Part shown: positions 47,167 to 59,270 of the stretch, in pieces
How positions within the stretch are numbered: the first letter of the stretch is position 1
Layout: every line of letters begins with the position of its first letter
NCBI GenBank assembly: GCA_024138025.1
Contig: JAMXBD010000095.1
Coordinates: 868,001-932,000, forward strand
Source: Combretum micranthum
Taxonomy: Eukaryota; Streptophyta; Magnoliopsida; Myrtales; Combretaceae
DNA: 64,000 nt
Direction: 5' to 3'
The notes under the pieces: generated by a model
Database searches by the model: none
Seen by the model: the letters and a program-made list of their open reading frames with translations, nothing else
What the model was told of the DNA's origin: nothing
Position numbers and translations under genes: made by a program

Positions 47167-47963
47167 TGTTGGGTTTTATATCAGTTTTGCAGCGGAATTT
47201 TTATTCTAAAATTAAAACCCTAATTCCAGTATCCATGTGTTTTTGATTAGATATAAAAACGAAAATAAAGTTCAAGTTTTAATACATTTTTCGATTTCAA
47301 AACTATTTGATCATACGGATTTGTAGACGTTGCCACGTTGCGAATGTCCTCTACGGTATCCACACGAGAATGACCTTGATTTGGATTCTCCTCTTGCGTG
47401 CTAGCGCAATCTAGAATGCTTCTAGATTTGGTTTCGAAGGGGCTCTTAGAGATACGAATCTCTCACACTCTCCCTAGGGTTTCAAAAATTTCTTTTGACA
47501 ACACATGTCATTTACCTAGGAGAGCGTCTTATGTTCTATTTATACTAAAGTCTATTATTCATGCGAATAATAACTTTAGTCCCCTAATCTTATTAGGGAT
47601 AATAATAAATTATAAAATAATTTACAAAATAAATTATTAAATAATTTATAAACATGAGAATTATTAATCCGATTGGGAATAATCATTTTATTGTTCTTAA
47701 CAAATTATAAAATGAAAATATCAAATATTTGGCCTTGGGCTAAAAAACACTAACACATACCTCTTCAGGAAATGGTAAGGGGTATCTTCTATCAAGACAC
47801 CCATTATAAAGAGTCATGTCATTTAGATTAAAAGTCACGACTTTTCTAAAATAAATTTACACAATGGGCCACAAATTTTAACATTATGAAGAGTCATGTC
47901 ATTTAGATTAAAAGTCACGACTCTTCTAAAATAAACTTACACAATGAGCCACAAATTCTAACA
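47167..47963 (-). repeat. 5' LTR of the copia element (797 bp)
   Basis: Starts TGTTGGGTTTTATATC and ends TTCTAACA, collinear with 34474-35269, including the 80-bp tandem duplication (47804-47883 and 47884-47963). The limited divergence between the two implies a relatively recent insertion compared with the gypsy element. Confidence 0.95.
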
Positions 47964-47968
47964 AGTGT

Positions 47969-49060
47969 ATCTTAGATAATAGTGAGAGTGAGTGAGTTTG
48001 CTTAAGAGATGAAATCTGAAAGTGAAGGATAAGAAATAGAATGTAAAGGTTGAGAGTGAGATGAGAGAAAAAGAACAATGAAGGTAGATAAAGTAAAATG
48101 AAATGCCATAAGATTTAAAATTAAAAGCCATCATTTTTTAAAATTTAATTGAAAATGGTTTGATTTGGGTTCTTGATTTGTTTCTATCCTTGAACCAAAC
48201 GATGAATAATTTAAAGCCTTTTTAAACCAAACAATTAATTGGATCAAAGTATAAAAAAGTCTCATTTTGTAGTTCAGTTTGGTTTAGTTTAATTGGATGT
48301 AAAATTCTAATCTTAACAATCTTTACGTCTATTGATTCGATTTTTTCATATAATTTTTTGTTTTACTTATTACTATAATTTTAAGATTCCAAAATGTATG
48401 GTTTTATATAGATTGTATTAATTTAGAAAAATTTCCTCGCTGAGGTTTGTCGAAATCATCTATTCGTTTACGCAAAGATTATTTCGTTCATTGTGGCTTA
48501 AAAGTTTTTCCCAGTTGGATTTGATCTACTTATTCTATGTAGAATTTAGTATTTTATGCTTGATATAGTGAGTGAGTTCCATAGTTTTAATCTTTTGTCT
48601 GGTTAATTACTTGAAAGAGGCAGTGAGAGGAAAAAGAGCAAAGAGAAGAAGTGAAATGAAATATTTTTTTGTAATGTTTGGTTAATATGATCGGAAGGAA
48701 ATGATGTAAAATAAAATTAAGAATTGTTTTAAATCTTTCTGTCATATTTGTTTGTTTTAGATTAAGATTACTTAAATATCATCCCTAATTCCCCTCCCTT
48801 CCCTCCATTTTACTACCTCCCTTCATTTACCTTCTTCCCCTGTTTTCCCTTACCAATCACAATATAAATTTGTCATTAAAATAGAACCAAACGAACCTTA
48901 ATGGTGGAATAGACTGAGGATTTCTTTAATTACATCATGGCATCATGGATCATGATATTTATCATATCACAGGGATGAACTGGTGAACATAGTCATTCCC
49001 ATAGGACAAAATACATTAAGCACATAGTATGTACAATACATGACCAAGCAATGGGCATGT
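47969..49060. other. Intergenic DNA without recognisable genes
   Basis: AT-rich. A GAGAGTGAG-type purine stretch lies at 47980-48090. A section at 48160-48300 with AAACCAAAC and GTTTGGTTT motifs looks like decayed hAT-type subterminal sequence, without definable ends. Confidence 0.5.
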
Positions 49061-49066
49061 TTTATT
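49061..49066 (-). promoter_or_regulatory. Poly(A) signal of the organ-specific protein gene
   Basis: AATAAA on the minus strand, about 73 bases after the stop codon, a normal 3' UTR distance in plants. Confidence 0.5.
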
Positions 49067-49138
49067 TTCCACACTTGATAAAAGACAACCTTAACAACTG
49101 CTACACGATTCGTTCTTCCTGAGGCTCAGCACAACATT

Positions 49139-50427
49139 TTAGCCGCGGTAAATTATTGCTTTCGGCCTTGGCTCGAAGTCCTCCGCGAATGGCTTCCCTC
49201 CCTTCAGATCAGCATCATCGGCATTAGATTTCTCTCCTTCTGTTTTATCAGCATTGTCGTAAGCTGATATATTAGGCCGAGGTTCAAAATCCTTCACGAA
49301 TGGCTTCTTTTCCAGTTTATTCTTGCTCTCGTCTTCCCCATAGGCAGATATAGTTGGCCTTGGCTCAAATTCATCGTTATAGTTCTTAGTAGTTTTGTCG
49401 GATTTCATGTTTTGTCCGTTGTCAGGATCTATGGATGTTTTGCAGTCATGACCTGTCTTCTTTCCAGAATGAGGTGTGAGGTCATTCTTAACATGAATAA
49501 GGCCTTGAATTGCTTCTGGTATAGGCTCTTCCTTCATGACTGAAGCCCAATATGCACCTGGATCATTTCTTCCATCTGCAATGGCTGCAAGCTGCAGGCA
49601 AAACGAAAGCAGCGCAAACAACTCAGTCGGAAGAAGAAGCTAGAGATATATTATCCTACAAGACATAATCGATATGTCCATTTAAGGTTTTGACAAAAAG
49701 TTTGTTTTTGGATATCTAAAACAAAAGCTATAGTCATTCATAAGATAAAATTTCTTTGAAGAATACAATTTCAATTAAATTAGGTTTCTGTTCTTGATGA
49801 TTTCATAAGCATATACATTGAGTATCACGAGTAGTTGCTAGCCTCATCGTCAGCTTCTGCCATCCTGACTTAATATGGCAGCCTCTACAATTTAATATTG
49901 TGGGATAGCTACAAATATGCTAACAGGAAGTTTGGCAATCGAGAGCGGACTTGTAATAGGATTATAATTTTAGATTGCATTCACTTTTTTATATTTGAAA
50001 GCGTTTTCTAATCAAAATTGTGATTTGGAAAATTCAATTTTGCCTATGAGGCAGTGGAATTGATTCCACATACTCATTATTAGAAATTTACAAAATTGGG
50101 ATTGAATATGTGGGATCTTCCACAATATTGTCGGCGATATTATCCCTCCAATCAGCTGACCGTTAAAAATCTAAGCCGAATATCGGACTGGACTGGTCCT
50201 AAAGACACAACGAGATCATAAACAAATGATCTACCCGTGAAGCTGGAAAAAATTGAACTTCCTTTCCCGTAGTGAGTTTAGAGGTATCAACATTGTACTA
50301 TGTCTTTATAGTACTGTCGTCTTTTTGAATTCTGACATTCAATAATGAAAGTAGATTAGGCGAAGTAATTGGAAATACTTACTAGGAAAAGGGCGAAGAA
50401 AGCGTGAAGATAAAGCGGAGAATTCAT
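49139..50427 (-). CDS. Organ-specific (S2/P4-like, DUF2775) secreted repeat protein
   Basis: Exon 1 is 50383-50427 and exon 2 is 49139-49591, joined by a 791-bp intron with GTAAGT donor and CTGCAG acceptor. The product is 165 residues. It begins with a signal peptide (MNSPLYLHAFFALFL then LAAIA), probably cut near residue 20. The family signature DPGAYWASVMKEEPIPEAIQ follows (about 25-44). A polar, Lys/Asp-rich C-terminal half carries three FEPRP repeats (90-94, 117-121 and 154-158), the first two followed by ISAY. These match the plant organ-specific protein family (pea S2/P4; Pfam Organ_specific). The biochemical role of the family is unknown; expression is often organ-restricted. The frame is intact. 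A second acceptor (GCAG, seven bases downstream) would shift the frame and is not used in this model. Confidence 0.9.
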
Positions 50428-50505
50428 GGCAGCTACGAGACAACCTCGGCCGCGGCTCGTATGGAGTTTGCAATGCATGGATCATGTGTTCGTACATCTT
50501 CCTGT

Positions 50506-50513
50506 TATATATA
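50506..50513 (-). promoter_or_regulatory. TATA box of the organ-specific protein gene
   Basis: TATATATA, about 80 bases upstream of the start codon on the minus strand, placing the transcript start near 50475-50480 with a leader of about 50 bases. Confidence 0.65.
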
Positions 50514-50561
50514 GACAAAACTGATCCGGGAAATATCGTGTTTGGGACCCATAGGATACCC

Positions 50562-50569
50562 CATGCATG
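50562..50569. promoter_or_regulatory. RY-like element CATGCATG
   Basis: A palindromic CATGCATG about 50 bases upstream of the TATA box. RY motifs (CATGCA) are bound by B3-domain factors of the ABI3/FUS3/LEC2 group and are common in seed-active promoters. Its function here is inferred from motif and position only. Confidence 0.45.
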
Positions 50570-50599
50570 CAGCTGTGTGACAACTGTGGTCATGGCTTC

Positions 50600-51282
50600 G
50601 ATTTGGAGGCAAACCCTAATTTAGGTTTGTTTTGCAACCTTGTTCAAAATCAAACTTTAAAGTTTAAACCCTAGTTTCTGTCCATAAATTTATTTGAACC
50701 GTATTTGTTGCCTTTTCATTTGTTTTTTCCTCGGAAGTTAAATACTAGAAGTATACATGGCATGAAATCGTTTTAGAGTTCCACCAAAATAAAATTACAT
50801 TAAAGTTTCTATATGGAAAGCTAAACGAGTAAAAATTAGAAAAGAAAATATAAAAATTTTATTTGTTTTTTTTTTTTTTTTTTCGATCGATTAATGAACT
50901 ACCTTAAACAGTGAGGGACCCCGGGTAGAATTATTTAAATTAGGAATAGTGTTTTTCTTGCTTTTTCATCTATTTCCCGTTATTCCTTTTAAAATAGAAT
51001 TATTCCTTTTTATTCCACAGAAACTTAAAAAAAAAAATTCTATATTTTTTTCAGACTCTTTTTTTTTTTTTTTCCAGCTTGTGAGAGGAAAAAGAAAAAG
51101 AAAGGAAGACAGTTTTATCATAATAACAGTCTTAGAGATTAAAGAAGAAGAGAAGAGAGGGAGTGAGAGAATGGCCAGAGAAAAAATGGGGAGAGTGGAT
51201 GTATAAATGTGAACTGTTGAGGAGAGAGAGTGGGCTGGGGAAGGAGGAGGAGGAGGAGGAGAGGAGAAATTTTAGGATGTAG

Positions 51283-51315
<33 letters not shown>

Positions 51316-51727
51316 TTCTTATGATAGTTCAAAATTTTCAATTTGTTTGGACTAAAGATAAAAGTTCTTTTTAAAAAAGTGAGTAGAAGAAAAATACAAA
51401 AATATTCTAAAAATACACTTAAGTTAAAATGGTATATTAAGTCCAAATTAGCATACGTGATTTATAAAAAAAATTATTTTGATTAGACAAGGCTAATTTT
51501 TGATAAAAGAAGAATAAATACTTCCCCAAAGATAGACTATTGAGCTCAACGTTTATTCTTAGAAAATGGATAATTTGAAACTAGTTGTAACTTTAGAGAG
51601 GTTTTAATTGGACTTGAAATGCCCTATTTATAGACACAGAAAGTTTAAGCTAAACCGGTCTACAATAAAGTGGGTTATAAATTTGTTGAAAAGAATTTTG
51701 TTGAAAATAATATGCAAATTTGGAATT
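50600..51727. other. Intergenic DNA with simple repeats
   Basis: Poly-T runs (about 50865-50883 and 51059-51073), a GGA trinucleotide repeat (about 51243-51266) and an AT dinucleotide repeat (51283-51314). Open frames across these are low-complexity. Confidence 0.65.
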
Positions 51728-51736
51728 AATATTAAT

Positions 51737-53842
51737 GGGTAAATTACAAATAAATGACTTGTATTTTACTGTTTTTGCAATTAGGTGACTAGAGATATTT
51801 TTTTGAGGAAGACATGAATCGAGATAACATGTAACATCCAAAATCACTACCATAAGAAATTAAGGAAAAAAAGCAACACACCACTTTCTCTCTCTCATTT
51901 CTCTCTCCTCTCTCGTTAGTCTGCATTAACTTCTCACACTATACCTCTAACGATGGCCTCTAAAACCAAACACTAACACTAGACTCATCCACCAACTTCT
52001 CACACCAATACCGAAAACCCAGAAAAACCACCATGTCTCACTACCTCAACTTAAAACCAAGACTAGGGATGCAAGTCGTTATAGGGTACTCGACCCACCC
52101 AACCCGCTAAAAACCCTATAGGGTTTCGGGTTGGGTTTTGGGTCAAGTATATAAACTTAATAAAAAGCCGACCTGATTCGATAAAATTAAAAAAAATTTA
52201 AAACATTAATAGTAATACATACACACACACATGGTCCTTCCTCAACCCTAGTCGCATTTCGTACACAAATTCATAGAACACACATACAATACTCCATAAA
52301 AATTTAAAAAAACTTCACCTATGTCTCATACTCATCCGTAGATCGACTTTAATTATTTTTTAAATCGATGGGATAAAGTTGTTGAGCATTTTGAATATTA
52401 TATCTACTACTAAAACTTATCTTTAAAACACGCGCACTTAGTTTTTGTGTGCTTTAAAGTTCGATGATTAAAAAACTGTCAAAATGTTATATATATGTAT
52501 ATATATTTTAATTTCAATTATTTCATATCCTGGTATGAAAACCTGCAATTTGGATGAATTTTCATATCTTTAGCTTGTTATAATTATTTTGAAAATGATG
52601 GTAGCTGGGAAATGTAATTTATAAAATTAAAAATCATGCAATTATAAGGAAAATTATCTAAAGAAAAAAGTTGGTATATTTATTTTCAATGTAAACTTAA
52701 AAAAAAAAAAAGCACTGCTTGTTTTTCGGGTCGGATCGGAATCAGGTTCGTCGTTATTGGGTCGGGTCGGGTCCTGGGACACCTTATATCTAATCGGGTC
52801 GAGATTGGGTTTGCATGACCCATCCTAAATCCGCTACGGTTGCATCCCTAACCAAGACTCACAACTCCATCATCTCAACTTCTTTTCTCTCTCTTTCAAC
52901 TCTCTCTTCATCTCCTTCTTTTGCTCCCTTATCTCCATCGTCATGGGTCCTAATGATTAAATAGAGAACAACCTTCTTCTTTAGAATTTTAATTTCCCCC
53001 AATTTGATTCCTTTGAAGCCTTGCATGTCTGTCCTAAGATTCGTGTGCTCTTAAAGAAACTCGTATGGGTTTTAAATTTTCTTTATTTGGTTTTTATCTA
53101 GGTGTTTGTGTTATTATTATCTATTGCATGCATGAAAGGTGTTCGTGATAATTCATGGAAGGAATGAGTTAAATTTATCATCATTGGATGATGTTTGGTG
53201 TTATAGTGCTCAAATGAGATCTATTTTTGAATCAATTTTGTATTTTTTTGTGATTATGTATAATGAAGCGTCAATCTATTTGTGCAAATTTCTTCAAAAG
53301 GGACATGCTTTAAGGATATATACTATTATGTTGTGTCTCATTATGCATTGTATTCATGTGGTGTTAAAGGTATATAGTGCTTTATTTGTCTTATATCCGA
53401 TTTATATGATTGGAAGTTGTGTCATGGATTTAGATTTCGGCCTTTGTAATTATTGGGTGAGGTTTGTATCAACGTTGTGTGCCTTATCTAAAGCTTTTTC
53501 GAATAGGTGAAGAAGGAAATGACATTGGTTTATTGTCTAGTTGATGTTGTATTTGGATTGCACGTGAACATTGATACGAAAAACCACCGTGCCTCACTAT
53601 CGATGGAGGAGTAGAAGAAGAAGACAAAGTGATGTCTTTTTTTTTTTTTTATTTGATACGTAAAGTGATGTGTCACAATTTTTTCTTTTTTTAATTTTTA
53701 TGTCGACAACGTGTGCAATAATGGTGATTTTGGATGTTACATAAAGGATATTATCTCTCGTCATGTCTTTGTTAAAAAGAAAAAAAAAATATCTCAAGTC
53801 ACTTAATTGCAAAAACGCAAGTCATGTATTTATAATTTACCC
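51737..53842. mobile_element. Non-autonomous MULE with ~115-bp terminal inverted repeats
   Basis: The ends start GGGTAAATTACAAAT on the left and, in reverse, GGGTAAATTATAAAT on the right. Similarity extends about 110-130 bases inward, to ATGTAACATCCAAAATCAC on both sides. Perfect 9-bp duplications AATATTAAT (51728-51736 and 53843-53851) are the Mutator hallmark. A 787-bp hAT-type element is nested at 52064-52850. The interior, about 1.3 kb without it, has no recognisable transposase. A 123-codon frame at 53139-53510 is open but resembles nothing known to me; captured host DNA (a Pack-MULE) is possible but unproven. Confidence 0.9.
52064..52850. mobile_element. hAT-type non-autonomous element nested in the MULE
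   Basis: Ends are TAGGGATGCAA and TTGCATCCCTA. They are flanked by perfect 8-bp copies of ACCAAGAC (52056-52063 and 52851-52858), the hAT hallmark. The subterminal regions carry repeated GGGTCGGGT/ACCCGACCC-like motifs (about 52085-52150 and 52725-52805), typical of this group. The middle is AT-rich and non-coding. Confidence 0.92.
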
Positions 53843-53851
53843 AATATTAAT

Positions 53852-56800
53852 TTATAGGTTTAGTTATTTTTACTGATACTAGAGGTCATTTAATTAAGCC
53901 TACTTAATATTAATTAAAGGATATGTTTTGCAATTTAGAATCGAGGCACAAGCTAATGTCTTGGAGAAAATGTGGGTCCAAGAGAGATTAGGGTTTGGGT
54001 TGCGTTTGGCATAACCTTTCTATTTGTGAAGAAAAAAACAATTTTCATCATCTTCAAGCTCAAGAACATCCTCCTTCTCCTCTACTTTTTCTTCTTGGTC
54101 ATTCTACATTAAAATTTGAAGCTTCTTAGCTCCATTTTTAACAAATTTTATACTCATGTAAATGAAAATTGACTACGACTTGCATTCAAAATGTTCAAAT
54201 CCTTTATCAATTCATGCAGTCATCTTGATCACATAATCATTTATTGCAAACTCAAATTGATAGCAATTTTAGCTTACCTTCTTCATTTTGAGTTCGAAAC
54301 CTATAAACAAACCCGTGAGTTTCAATACCCACCTCACACAATTTCTCATTTCTCTTTCTATGTTTAAATTTGAACTCTCCCAATTTAGCAAATCTAGTTT
54401 TCTTCTCTTTAAGTTTTCACTACCACTTGAAAAACACTACTAAACTAAACTCATTAAGGGGGCACAAATTAAATTTATAACAAATCTTATTTCCTTTTAA
54501 TGTAAAACCCTAAATGATGCCATCTAACAAAATAAACAATATAAGAACAATTAGAATGCAAATTGCAAAAAATAAAAAGATATGAATAGGGAAATCAAGC
54601 TATGATACAATGCGGAGTCTGGGCTGCCCTTACTTTCCACGGACACCAAAATATCTCCAATGGAGAACTTCATAAATCATTTTACCAATCACCAAATAAA
54701 TACTCCAGGGGAGTTACATCGAGAGACCACAAACAAATTCTCACAAAACTACAAGAGTTGTGCCTTTACAATAATCACACTTTCACACAACGTATAACTT
54801 ATATGCTCATCAAATCACACAAGAAACCTAAAGTAATTTCTTACAAAGATTTGACAATAAAAACTCTCATTGACACTAGTCATTATTTCTCTCTCAAGGA
54901 AATTACAAATGATTTACAAGAGATAAAGTTTAATTAAGAGAATGAGACAAGTAGATTAATTCTAGGTCTATAAGCTCAACTAGAATATTAAAATTTACCC
55001 TCTAACCCTTTTTTATGAGGCCTTTATATTAAATACTCCAATGACTAGTTTTCTAATGCCTAGTTTTTCGGTTTCCATCTACAAATCTTTAACTATCTTC
55101 ACTTGTTTTACTTATTGTCTGCACCTTACTGAACAAAACGTAACTACCATTCGGACACCTACCTTAGCGTATGGACTCTAAGCACTTTGCATGTGGTTAG
55201 AAGCATTTTGATACGACAAAATATGGCTATCATTCAGATGCTAAACCTTTGTGTTTGGACATTAAACCTAGCATTTGAACACTAGCCATAGTCACATGAT
55301 TAGTTTTTTTGATCATGCTAGCATCTGAACACCATGCTCTAATGTCTAAATACTAGCTGCAATGCAGTACCAACAAACACAAACACTTACATATTGCACA
55401 TATTAACACATTACATCACAAACATTTTTTTGCCAATTATATGTAACATTTTAATGAAGCTTATGTAATTGTGCAATGCATTTCCTCATCAAAATCCAAT
55501 CTAAACTCTTCGGCTTAACAATCTTCACTTTTTGGATAAGGACATCATTGCACAATCAACTACTTAATCGGGTGCTCCCGATGAGTTAAGTGCCTAAGTT
55601 TAAAGAGGTTATTTCAATTTAAATTAAAAAATTTGATACTTAATAAGAGGGTTCAAAGTTACACTTAATAAACCACTCATGATTGTCTAAAATCTATTTT
55701 TATTTCCTCCATGGCTCATCAAAATCACAATATGAGTTTCTAAGTGATGAAATGGGAGAAAATTGATTTAAAAATGGCTAAAGTATCAACTTAAGCTAAT
55801 ACATATGCCATTATGTCATGCAATCACAAATATTTTACTCCAAAACACTTAAGTCATCTGCTTTAGAGGGTATCATATCATGTCATCACAAGCTACTCCA
55901 ATACATTCAAACATTAAGATTAAAACTTGTTGAAATGATCCAAAACACCAATTTTTAATTAAGAAATCAAATTCATGAAATTGAAGTAAAAGAAAAGTTA
56001 AACATTGTAATTTAGGGCCCTATTTTTGTGAAATTACAATTTAAAATATAGTTAATGTTAATAATTCACACTTATTTGCACTATTTAAACCATTTTTTAG
56101 CCCAAAAGATTAATTAAAAACCCTAAACGAGTAAAACTAGTCAAAATTCTTATACACGTAAAAATTAGACACGTAAGATTATGCCATGTGATACCGTGCA
56201 ATAAAAGGCATCATCCTACACTTTGAAAATCTTAGCCACTTCTCCTTTTCTTCCCCTTATATATTTTCTTTTCTACCCTCTTTCTTCTTCAGGAACTCTC
56301 TTCGAAGCTTAAGGTAAGCACCTTAAGACTCTTCAATGCTAATTAAGTGGGATTAACTTAATAGTAGCACTAAGTAGCTTATAAATTATGGTTTTCATTA
56401 GAAAATGGTAGATATGAAGGAATATTAGAAGATGATGAAGACATTTAAGCTCAACTAAATACGTAATAAGGTAAGGCAATGGATTAAAAGTGTACTATTG
56501 AGAGTTCTATAACTATTTAAGTGTAGAAAGTGACTTGGGTATATGAGTATATGTTTTTGGGTATCAAGATTTCAAGTTCTCGAAGGATTTAGAAGATCTC
56601 ATTTAGAGTTAAAGTTGGCGGAAGAAGAAATGGTGCAAAATATAGCAAGGCAAGCCACTAAATTAGTTAATAGTGTTAACATTTAATGCTAGTTGATGTG
56701 GGTTTCTAAAAATGGATATGAATGGCATATAGACTTGCAATTTCATTGTATGAGTTGTTGGAAATTTTTGTTTTGATGATGAAATTGATTGAGTTGCAAT

Positions 56801-57660
56801 ATGCATGGCTTGTTGAAGGATAGATGGATATAGGATGAGTAATGTTGTTAGTTGATGTTTGGAAGAGAAAAATTGATGGAAATGATGTAATATGTGTGTA
56901 TGCATGTGACGTGAATCACATAGGGATAGGAATTGATGTTTAAAATTTGGAAATTTTCATTTATCATGAGACTTAAAGAAATTAGGTGACAACTTGTTAA
57001 GTTATTAATTAATAGAGTTGGTATATAAGTAATTAGATAAATAGAGATGGTTTTCATTGACAAATTGTGTTAAATTAGAGAATTTGTATGAAAAAAATTA
57101 TTTTAATAGAATGATTGAGGAGCTTTATTGATGTTAAATTTGGTAATTTATAATACATACAAATGTTTGAAATTGGTCACAAAGGTGTAGAGTAGAGAAA
57201 TTGACAAATGACACATAATTTGGACTAATCGGTGTTTTGGAGATGCTTTATTAGGATAATTGTACATGGGCTATTCTAGACATATTAAAGTGTTAATGTG
57301 ATGGATTGATTATGATTCACGATAAGGGAAAATTGCTATAGAAATATGACTTAATAGGTAGATTTTAATGTCTTACATGAGATTGGTAAATTGGGAGAAA
57401 TTGAGAACCTAAATGAATACTACATGTTAGATTAGGAAAGTGTGTTTGTGATCCAATGAATGTTTGGGGGACTTAAGGAACATATAGATGGATTATTCAT
57501 GTCTAACGAAGGCTTATAAGGTGATTACATTTCACTTAGATATATTTTGCACTCAATTTTAAGTTCATTACACAAAGATTTCACTCATGGGATGCCCACA
57601 AGTAGATTTTTTCAAAATAAGGTTTCATCTTGGCTTTTTATTCCTTTATGAACTTATAAG
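53852..57660. other. AT-rich intergenic DNA; possible retroelement remnant
   Basis: No gene is recognised. The stretch from about 54590 to 55560 looks like decayed retroelement sequence: a 111-codon open frame (54602-54937) without known similarity. It is followed by irregular recurrences of a TTCGGACAC/TTTGAACAC/TCTGAACAC motif (55149-55350). No LTR ends were found. The remainder to 57660 is featureless AT-rich DNA. Confidence 0.45.
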
Positions 57661-57840
57661 TAGGGGTATTTATGATTCGGTTTGGTTTAGAGGTTGAATC
57701 GAACCAATTTACATTTGAAATAGTTTAGCTCAAGCCCTTAATAAACTGAACACTTAATACGGTTAAGGTTGTAAATTGAACCACTTTAAATGTGGTTTGA
57801 ATCAAACTACTTTTAGCAATACTTTATTATAGTTAATAAT
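57661..57840. repeat. Probable hAT terminus with subterminal repeats
   Basis: Starts TAGGGGTATTTATGATTCGG, then has repeated GAATCGAACC/GGTTTGAATC-type motifs, as in hAT element ends. It lies on the 3' side of the minus-strand transposase fragment at 58590-59270, so it could be that element's 3' end. The opposite end and target duplication were not found. Confidence 0.4.
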
Positions 57841-58589
57841 ATCAATAACTCTTGGAGTTATCAAGCAAATAATGACGTTCAAATTGAGGAATTTTATGCA
57901 AGTACTAAATCCACTTAACATTATATTACAACGACATTTTATCTTAAAAAAGAATTATATTTCAACTCATCTACATAAATTTTACATGATATCCAGATCG
58001 TCCTATCCTACAAATATTATTAGTGCGTGTTATATTCTAAAGAAATCTCTAGTATTAAATAAGAATGAGAAAGCTAATTTCTGTCATTCATTTCATGAAA
58101 ATCTTTATCATTATTTCTTTAAAATATATTTAAATTTCTAGCAAAATTAATTAGATATAAATTGTCCTCAAATCCTTAACATTATCTACTGCAAATGATG
58201 CAATACTTTATAAAACTTCCAAATGCATGTCATAAAAAATTATGCATCTTGTTGAATCATAGACTAGTATAAGTCAAAACATCTCTTAGTACTGTGTTGT
58301 CCCATGGCATATAATATGATAGTACTATAGTCTATTAAAATGTCATTAAAAAAATGTTAATTAAGAAACCAAAGCAAATAGTTTAGTTGATATAAAAAAC
58401 ATCGCAATAGAGTTATAGATACAAAAAAAAACCATAAAGTTCAAAGAATTGTTGTGAATAAAGAAAGTAGTTTCATGTCATCGAACTTTTGAACTCCCAT
58501 TGATCTCTAAGGGTTTTGCTTGACTATTCTCTCTACTTCAATCAAATATTTAAAGTACAATATAAGAAATAAATAAATAGTATGACAAA

Positions 58590-59270
58590 CATATTTGAAA
58601 AATTTGAATAACAATCTTTGCTTGATTTTAACATCTTAAGTTCTTCAATGTTCTTCTTTATAGTCATTGGAGGAGAGGGATCTTTGAACGAATCTTGTGT
58701 GTAGATTAGGGCTTCCACCATGGTCGGTACCAAAGAACTACGAAAGGGATCAAGTACTTGGCCTCTAGTACCAAAGGCACTCCCTAATGCTACAGTTAAT
58801 AAAGAAATAGTCAAAATATCTCTGGCCATGAGAGCCAAGATAAGATATCTAGAGCAATTCAACTTCTATCAAACCAATATGCCAAGATCTTTCACTAGAC
58901 CTTTTGTCTTTTCTCCTGTATACTTTTCCAACACATTTTCTTTATTTATGATTGTATCCCCCTTCTCATCATAGCACATGGAGACAAATTCATTGTTCTC
59001 AAGATCGTCAATGTCCTCATTCTCTTCTTGGTTTAATACAAAAGAACCTTAGGAACTGAAATTTGCATTAGGCTTTTTAAGCCTACTAATGCTACCATAA
59101 TCGTCATATAATGAAACGCTAGAGTTGAAACTTTTTCTACCAATGTTGTTTTTTGTGTATCACCATACACTTTCTTAGTAGACAGCTCCAGAAAGCCTAA
59201 CTTTTAGCATGGATCAAGCACCACATCAACAAACAACAACATGAACCTATTGTTGATCAAGATGAATGTA
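58590..59270 (-). pseudogene. hAT transposase, C-terminal half
   Basis: On the minus strand the sequence begins at FVDVVLDPC (about 59240), then a stop, KLGFLELSTKKVYGD, and ends with LMARDILTISLLTVALGSAF, VLDPFRSSLVP and VEALIYTQD (58690-58860). These are the DUF4413-like block and the conserved C-terminal dimerisation domain of plant RICESLEEPER/Tam3-like hAT transposases. Shifts and stops make it inactive. Its start overlaps the reversed start of the plus-strand half. Confidence 0.82.

Larger units (their letters stand above)
34474..47963 (-). mobile_element. Complete Ty1/copia element with a nested giant LTR
   Basis: LTRs at 34474-35269 and 47167-47963 are nearly identical and flanked by AGTGT on both sides (34469-34473 and 47964-47968). 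On the minus strand the order is primer site, long leader, gag, protease, integrase, RT and RNase H, polypurine tract and 3' LTR; integrase before RT defines Ty1/copia. A 5040-bp solo LTR has inserted in the leader at 40619. Without it the element is about 8.4 kb, long for copia because of a ~1.8-kb leader and a ~1.1-kb segment after pol. A few frameshifts and one internal stop inactivate this copy, but it is the best preserved retroelement in the window. Confidence 0.95.

Noticed and set aside
50339..50593. 84-codon minus-strand frame over the organ-specific gene promoter
   Set aside because: It overlaps the real first exon in another frame and the TATA region, and has no known similarity.
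51132..51446. 104-codon minus-strand frame
   Set aside because: It translates GGA and AT microsatellites into Ser and Ile/Tyr runs.
53139..53510. 123-codon frame inside the MULE as a transposase
   Set aside because: It shows no MULE transposase, SWIM or zinc-finger motifs; it is left as an unassigned frame in the element description.
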